DNA of 64,000 nucleotides, taken from contig NZ_JAFCKT010000001.1 in NCBI RefSeq assembly GCF_018129985.1, positions 1,178,001 through 1,242,000 on the forward strand, given 5' to 3'. Shown one piece after another: positions 59,935 through 64,000 of this stretch. The translations under genes and the position numbers were made by a program. The first letter of the stretch is position 1. Every line of letters starts with the position of its first letter. Below the pieces are notes generated by a model. The model worked only from the letters and a program-made list of their open reading frames with translations, was not told the DNA's origin and did no database searches. The stretch is from Bradyrhizobium sp. SZCCT0148 (GTDB lineage Bacteria; Pseudomonadota; Alphaproteobacteria; Rhizobiales; Xanthobacteraceae).

Positions 59935-60021
59935 TCAGCGCGCCCCCAGCACGTTCCAGATCAGAACGAGGGCCGCCACGAGCAGCACGGCCATGACAAG
60001 GCGGTGACCGATTCGGTTCAT
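59935..60021 (-). CDS. 28-residue single-helix membrane peptide
   Basis: A very short gene below usual calling limits. It starts ATG AAC CGA with GGAG eight bases upstream and ends in TGA at 59935. The peptide has a basic N-terminus (MNRIGHRLVM), one hydrophobic helix (AVLLVAALVLIW) and a short tail (NVLGAR). A small hairpin (ACCGGC/GCCGGT, 59911-59928) follows on the same strand as a possible terminator. The topology (basic start, helix, short end) and clear ribosome site are the only evidence. Function unknown. Confidence 0.5.
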   Translation of the reverse strand: MNRIGHRLVMAVLLVAALVLIWNVLGAR

Positions 60022-60238
60022 TGCCGCTCCGATAGCGCTCGATCAGCAACATAGTCCGGCTGCTTTATCCTCCCGCAAGAATGCGGGCAAACGGCGATGC
60101 ATGGCGTTCTGCCTGCACGCTTGCGCATCAGGCTGCAAAGCGTCCTTCGCGCGGCCGGCCGACCCAGGCCTACATTCATGATTGGTAAGAACTTCATGCT
60201 ACCCATGCGAGCAATAACAACCATTCCGTAGGGCTGTG

Positions 60239-61933
60239 ATGAAGCTGTTGAGCCATCTGACGATCCGCACCAAGCTTGCCAGCATGGTCTGCCTTGCGGC
60301 TCTCACGGTCACGGCCATCATCGGCGTATCGTCCGTCCTCAGCAAGAGCCGCATGATGGAGGACCGGGTCCAGCAGATGCGGACTGCGGTGGAGCTGCTC
60401 TACAATTACGCACAATCGCTTCAGGACGAGGTGACTGCCGGCAAGCTGACGCAGGCCGACGCCAAGGCCCAATTCCACCAGCGTGGCCGCCGTATGAACT
60501 TCAACGGCAACCAGGGCTACCCCGTGGTCTACAACGCCGACACCTCCATCCTGGTGAATGGCGCCAACCAGCAGCTGGAAGGCAAGATCACCGGAGCCAA
60601 GGACTCCAACGGCGTCCTGATCGCCGACGCCATCATCAAGGCCGGCAGCGACACCGCGCAGGGCGGCGTGACCTCCTATCTCTATCCCCGCCCCGGCCAG
60701 ACCGAACCCGTGCGCAAGACGGTGTTCGCGCGCAAATTCGCCCCCTGGAATGCGACCATCAGCTACGGCCTCTATGTCGACGACATCGACGCCGACGTGC
60801 GCGCCCTGACGCTGGAGCTCGCCGCGGTCGGCATCGGCCTGATGCTGCTGATGGCGATGCTGTCCTGGCTGATCGCCCGCGACGTGCTCAGCGCACTCGA
60901 CCGCCAGAAGAACCGCATGCAGGAGATCTCCGCAGGCGCCATCGACAAGCCGGTCGAGGAGACCGATCGCGGCGACGAGATCGGCCGCATGGCCGAGACG
61001 CTCGAAGTGCTCAGGCAGACCGCGCTGACCGCGCGAAACCTGGAAGCCGAACAGGTCGCCACCAAGACCCGGACCGAGCAGGAGAAGCGCGACGCGCTGA
61101 TCGCGCTTGCCGACCGCTTCGATGCCTCCGTCGGCCAGCTCGTCGGCCTGATGGCGTCCGGCTCCGGCGAGCTCGAGACCACCGCCAAGTCGATGTCGTC
61201 CACCGCCGAAGGCACCAACCGCCGCGCCGCCGTGGTCGGTACCGCCGCGACCGAAGCCAGCCAGCGCGTCCAGACCGTCGCGGCCGCCGCTGAAGAACTC
61301 TCCTCCTCCATCACCGAGATCAGCCGCCAGGTCGCGCAATCCGCCGAAGTGACCGGCCGCGCCGTGGACAGCGCCCGCCGCACCGACACCATCGTGCGCG
61401 CTCTCTCTGACGGCGCCCAGCAGATCGAGCACGTCGCCGAGTTGATCTCCAGCATCGCCGCCCAGACCAACCTGCTCGCGCTCAACGCCACCATCGAGGC
61501 CGCACGCGCCGGCGAAGCCGGCCGTGGCTTTGCCGTCGTCGCTTCGGAGGTGAAGTCGCTCGCAAGCCAGACCGCCGAAGCCACCCGTGAGATCGGCGAC
61601 AAGATTGCGCAGATCCAGGGCGCGACCAAGGAGGCCGTGGATGCCATCGGCGGCATCACCGCCACCATCGAGGAGGTCAGCCGCATCGCCACCTCGATCG
61701 GCGCCGCCATCGAGGAGCAAGGCGCCGCCACCGCCGAGATCGCCCGCAGCGTCTCGCAGACCGCGGAAGCCACCAAGGAAGTCACCACCAATATCGGCGG
61801 CGTCTCGACCGCCGCGAACGAGACCGGCAATGCCGCGGGCATGGTGCTGGCCGCAGCCAGCAACCTCTCCAAGCAGGCCGAACAGCTCTCCGGCGAAGTC
61901 GGGACGTTCCTCGCCGGCGTGCGCGCGGCGTAG
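60239..61933 (+). CDS. Transmembrane methyl-accepting chemotaxis protein
   Basis: A 564-residue chemoreceptor. Transmembrane helix one is at about 15-36 ([20 protein letters not shown]), then a periplasmic single Cache (sCache_2) domain at about 38-185 ([40 protein letters not shown]). Helix two is at about 190-212, HAMP at about 212-265, and the signalling domain follows with the tip [34 protein letters not shown]. No CheR-binding pentapeptide ends the protein (it ends [10 protein letters not shown]). It starts at the ATG at 60239; a GTG just before is also possible. Ligand unknown; the sCache fold suggests small acids. Confidence 0.92.
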   Translation: MKLLSHLTIRTKLASMVCLAALTVTAIIGVSSVLSKSRMMEDRVQQMRTAVELLYNYAQSLQDEVTAGKLTQADAKAQFHQRGRRMNFNGNQGYPVVYNADTSILVNGANQQLEGKITGAKDSNGVLIADAIIKAGSDTAQGGVTSYLYPRPGQTEPVRKTVFARKFAPWNATISYGLYVDDIDADVRALTLELAAVGIGLMLLMAMLSWLIARDVLSALDRQKNRMQEISAGAIDKPVEETDRGDEIGRMAETLEVLRQTALTARNLEAEQVATKTRTEQEKRDALIALADRFDASVGQLVGLMASGSGELETTAKSMSSTAEGTNRRAAVVGTAATEASQRVQTVAAAAEELSSSITEISRQVAQSAEVTGRAVDSARRTDTIVRALSDGAQQIEHVAELISSIAAQTNLLALNATIEAARAGEAGRGFAVVASEVKSLASQTAEATREIGDKIAQIQGATKEAVDAIGGITATIEEVSRIATSIGAAIEEQGAATAEIARSVSQTAEATKEVTTNIGGVSTAANETGNAAGMVLAAASNLSKQAEQLSGEVGTFLAGVRAA

Positions 61934-61977
61934 GCTGCGCCCGCCTCTTGGCGCTTGGCGCAAAGCGGCGCCACGTC

Positions 61978-62063
61978 CGTCGTGGCCGGGCTTGTCCCGG
62001 CCATCCACGTTCTCCGCGCTTACAGACAAAACGTGAATGCCCGGGACAAGCCCGGGCATGACG
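61978..62063. repeat. Bradyrhizobial-type intergenic inverted repeat
   Basis: CGTCGTGGCCGGGCTTGTCC and its partner GGACAAGCCCGGGCATGACG form long nested arms around ACAGACAAAA, with internal hairpins GGCCGGGACAAGCCCGGCC-like. It lies between the convergent chemoreceptor and AsmA-like genes. From memory this family is repeated widely in Bradyrhizobium genomes. Confidence 0.72.
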
Positions 62064-62084
62064 GCCTCTTCAACAGCCCTGCGC

Positions 62085-64000
62085 TTAACGCCGCGTCACG
62101 GTGCAGCCGCTCGAGAGCTGGCGCGTCGACCCGGTCGAGCCGTCATTCGACTGCGAGGGGAATTCCTCGAACGGCGAGTTCTGCTTCCCGGTGTTGAACT
62201 CGAAGATCTTGCGGAACAGGCCCGGGGCCATCGCCGAGATCGGATTGACGCGCATCACGGGTGCCGACGGCGTGCCGACGACCTCATAGGTCACGCCGAT
62301 CAAGCCTTCATTGTTGCCGCCGCCGAGGAAGATGCCGAACAGCGGGATCTGGCCGAAGATGTTGTTGACGCCATACATCGGCACGAAGGTGCCGCTCATG
62401 CAGACCTGGTTGCCGGGATAGTCGATCGAGCCCTCGATGGTCGCGCCGATCATGGGACCCTTGACCACGCCGTCGCGGACCGTCAGCGCGCCGTTCTGCC
62501 GCGTGAATTCGGCACGAAGCGCACTGAACGAGACCCCGCTGCTGCCGCCGTTCGGCGCGCCGGCGGCAACGCGTTCGAGTTGCGCCTCGCCCTTCACCGT
62601 GAAGTCGCGGACATTGATGAGGCCCTCGCGCGAGGTGTTCGGCTCGGACGTCGGCGGCTCCATCGCCACCACCATCTGGCCGCCGACGGCCTTGGTATAG
62701 GTGTCGGTGAACCGCAGCAGCGCGCCGGCATCATTGGTCTGGAGGTAAATCACCTCGCGGCTGCCCTGCGCACGTCCGCCGCGCAGATCGGCCGCCACCG
62801 GCGTGTCCTTGCCGATCTTGCCGCTCAGCGTGAACGCCTTGATGGCACCATTGCGTTTCGACATCTTGGCATCGACGCTGCGCATTGCCTCGCCATTGAA
62901 GCCGGCTACGGCGCCAAGCTTCACGTCGATGTCGAAATCGACGTTCTTCATCTTGTTGTTCTTGTCGTCCTTGGAATTGCCCGAGATCGCCGATTTCAGG
63001 AAGCCGCGGCCGTCGAACACGTCGCCACGCATGGTGCCCTTGACCACGCCGTCCTGGCTGCGCTCCACCTTCAGCGAGGCCTTGTCTCCATCCGACGGCG
63101 AATAGGTCGGGAAGTTCGCATTCATGAGGTCGCCGTTCGCGTCGACTTCGAGGGAGCCCTTGATCGAGGCGCCACCGCCTTCGATGACGATGTCTTCCAG
63201 ACGTGTCGATTGCGCCGTCGGCACGACCTTGAAGCTGGCCTTGCCGGACTTGCCGGGCAGCTTGACCCAGCCCGGCAGGATGTTGTCGAGCTTGACCGGG
63301 GTCAAGTCGGCCTCGACGCCGAGCTTGGTGGTCTGCTCTGGCCCGCCGGCGATCTTGCCTGAAAGCTTGATCGGCAACGAACCGCTGACGGCGGGGCCGA
63401 GATCGAATCCCAGGCGCGCCCGGCTCGCATCGTCCAGCGTCGCCTGCAGCCTTACATCCGCGTCACCCTCGGCGGGCTTGCGATAGTCGAGGGAGGCCGC
63501 CTGACCGTTGATCTTGACGTCGCCCTTGACCTGATAGCCCTGGTTGCTTGCAACGATCTTGAGAGTGTTGGCCTCCAGCTTCTGGTTCATCACCAGCTTG
63601 TCGGCGGCAAAACCGTTGAGATCGGCGGTGACGGTGTAGGTGGTGTCCGCCTTGGTCAGCTCGCCCTTGACCGGGAGGCCGAGCTGGATGTTCGCCGTGA
63701 ACGTCCCCTTGCTGGTGTTGGGATCGATGACGGTCGACGACAGGTCGCTCAGCCGATCATTCGAGAGCATCTCGGCGGCAGCAGGCACGGGTCCGTCGAC
63801 GCGAAACCTGGTCCGCGACGGCGACGGCTTCGGCGCCATGTCGGGCACCTCGAAAACGAAATCGGAAATCGTGACCTTGCGGCCGGCGGGCGTATCGGCA
63901 ATGCCCTGTCCGATGGTCACGGTCGCGGTCCGGCCGGTCACGCGCGCCTTCATATCGGCATCGTGCACAACAGGCATGCCGTCCACCGGACGGACCGCGA
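62085..64000 (-). CDS. AsmA/YhdP-like protein (DUF3971), C-terminal part; 5' end outside the window
   Basis: The last 638 codons of a gene that begins beyond the right edge. The frame is open to the last base. The protein is built of repeated amphipathic beta segments (TFTANIQLGLPVKGELTKAD, DVKINGQAASLDYRKPAEGD, ASFKVVPTAQSTRLEDIVIE, GSLEVDANGDLMNANFPTYS), as in the long beta-groove proteins AsmA, TamB and YhdP that carry lipids between membranes. It ends with the AsmA-type region VCMSGTFVPMYGVNNIFGQI, PLFGIFLGGGNNEGLIGVTY, EVVGTPSAPVMRVNPISAMA. A role in outer-membrane lipid transport is inferred from the family. Length of the whole protein cannot be seen. Confidence 0.85.
   Translation of the reverse strand, partial: AVRPVDGMPVVHDADMKARVTGRTATVTIGQGIADTPAGRKVTISDFVFEVPDMAPKPSPSRTRFRVDGPVPAAAEMLSNDRLSDLSSTVIDPNTSKGTFTANIQLGLPVKGELTKADTTYTVTADLNGFAADKLVMNQKLEANTLKIVASNQGYQVKGDVKINGQAASLDYRKPAEGDADVRLQATLDDASRARLGFDLGPAVSGSLPIKLSGKIAGGPEQTTKLGVEADLTPVKLDNILPGWVKLPGKSGKASFKVVPTAQSTRLEDIVIEGGGASIKGSLEVDANGDLMNANFPTYSPSDGDKASLKVERSQDGVVKGTMRGDVFDGRGFLKSAISGNSKDDKNNKMKNVDFDIDVKLGAVAGFNGEAMRSVDAKMSKRNGAIKAFTLSGKIGKDTPVAADLRGGRAQGSREVIYLQTNDAGALLRFTDTYTKAVGGQMVVAMEPPTSEPNTSREGLINVRDFTVKGEAQLERVAAGAPNGGSSGVSFSALRAEFTRQNGALTVRDGVVKGPMIGATIEGSIDYPGNQVCMSGTFVPMYGVNNIFGQIPLFGIFLGGGNNEGLIGVTYEVVGTPSAPVMRVNPISAMAPGLFRKIFEFNTGKQNSPFEEFPSQSNDGSTGSTRQLSSGCTVTRR

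Noticed and set aside
59852..60052. 66-codon minus-strand frame overlapping the 28-residue peptide gene
   Set aside because: Arg-rich frame without a membrane segment or good start; the shorter gene in another frame has a better ribosome site and a helix.
60194..62059. Long open frame (621 codons) opposite the transmembrane chemoreceptor
   Set aside because: Repetitive Gly/Asp/His composition reflects the codon pattern of the helical signalling domain on the other strand.
1..64000. tRNA, rRNA, transposase or integrase genes
   Set aside because: Looked for tRNA T-loop (GGTTCGAATCC-like) patterns and mobile-element genes by eye; none convincing was found.

Overview
The window looks like chromosomal DNA of a Bradyrhizobium-type alphaproteobacterium (Nitrobacteraceae). 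The support is high GC with strong third-position GC bias, a HesB/SUF gene order typical of Rhizobiales, a hom-glpX-recJ neighbourhood, RopB/Omp31-like small beta-barrels, and several large inverted-repeat intergenic elements of the kind scattered through Bradyrhizobium and Rhodopseudomonas genomes. I cannot name a species. No rRNA, tRNA, CRISPR array, transposase or integrase gene was seen.

Layout. 1-6.0 kb: small membrane or exported proteins, a Tat-exported lytic transglycosylase, a class II aldolase/SDR pair and recJ. 6.2-18.0 kb: an accessory block between recJ and glpX, containing a soluble chemotaxis-type receptor, an NAD(P)-binding protein with a cupin, a six-gene minus-strand catabolic operon (crotonase, class III CoA-transferase, TctC-TctB-TctA transporter, PdxA-like dehydrogenase) with a divergent GntR/FCD regulator and three matching operator-like sites, a Tat-exported metallo-beta-lactamase-fold hydrolase and an HAD hydrolase. 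18.1-22.2 kb: glpX, hom, a class I aminotransferase and a small lipoprotein. 22.5-28.9 kb: phaC behind a 29-bp dyad, a MAPEG protein, then a minus-strand run with two different ArgC types in tandem, a PaiB-like flavin protein, a methyltransferase and DedA.

29.1-36.0 kb: parE, two outer-membrane beta-barrels flanking an SDR, and a FAD monooxygenase. 36.2-43.4 kb: two small exported proteins, an exported metacaspase opposite an AraC regulator, an RhlE-type RNA helicase, a diguanylate cyclase and a stand-alone FabA. 43.4-51.0 kb: a TfoX-domain protein with a histone-H1-like tail and the iscS-sufBCDS-sufT-sufA iron-sulfur assembly operon. 51.1-64 kb: an OpgC-like acyltransferase divergent from a membrane LytTR regulator, an alpha/beta hydrolase, a GST/SMR pair under an operator-rich promoter, anmK/tyrS, an MFS transporter, DoxX, a 28-residue membrane peptide, a transmembrane chemoreceptor and the 3' part of a large AsmA/YhdP-like gene.

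The strongest candidates for something undescribed are the GntR-controlled transporter/CoA-transferase/crotonase/PdxA operon, whose crotonase lacks both usual catalytic glutamates and whose substrate is unknown, and the GST-SMR unit, which has a promoter carrying three ATGCAnnTGCAT palindromes and an SMR protein with Asp in place of the essential membrane Glu. These assignments come from reading the sequence and knowledge of the families; no database search was run.
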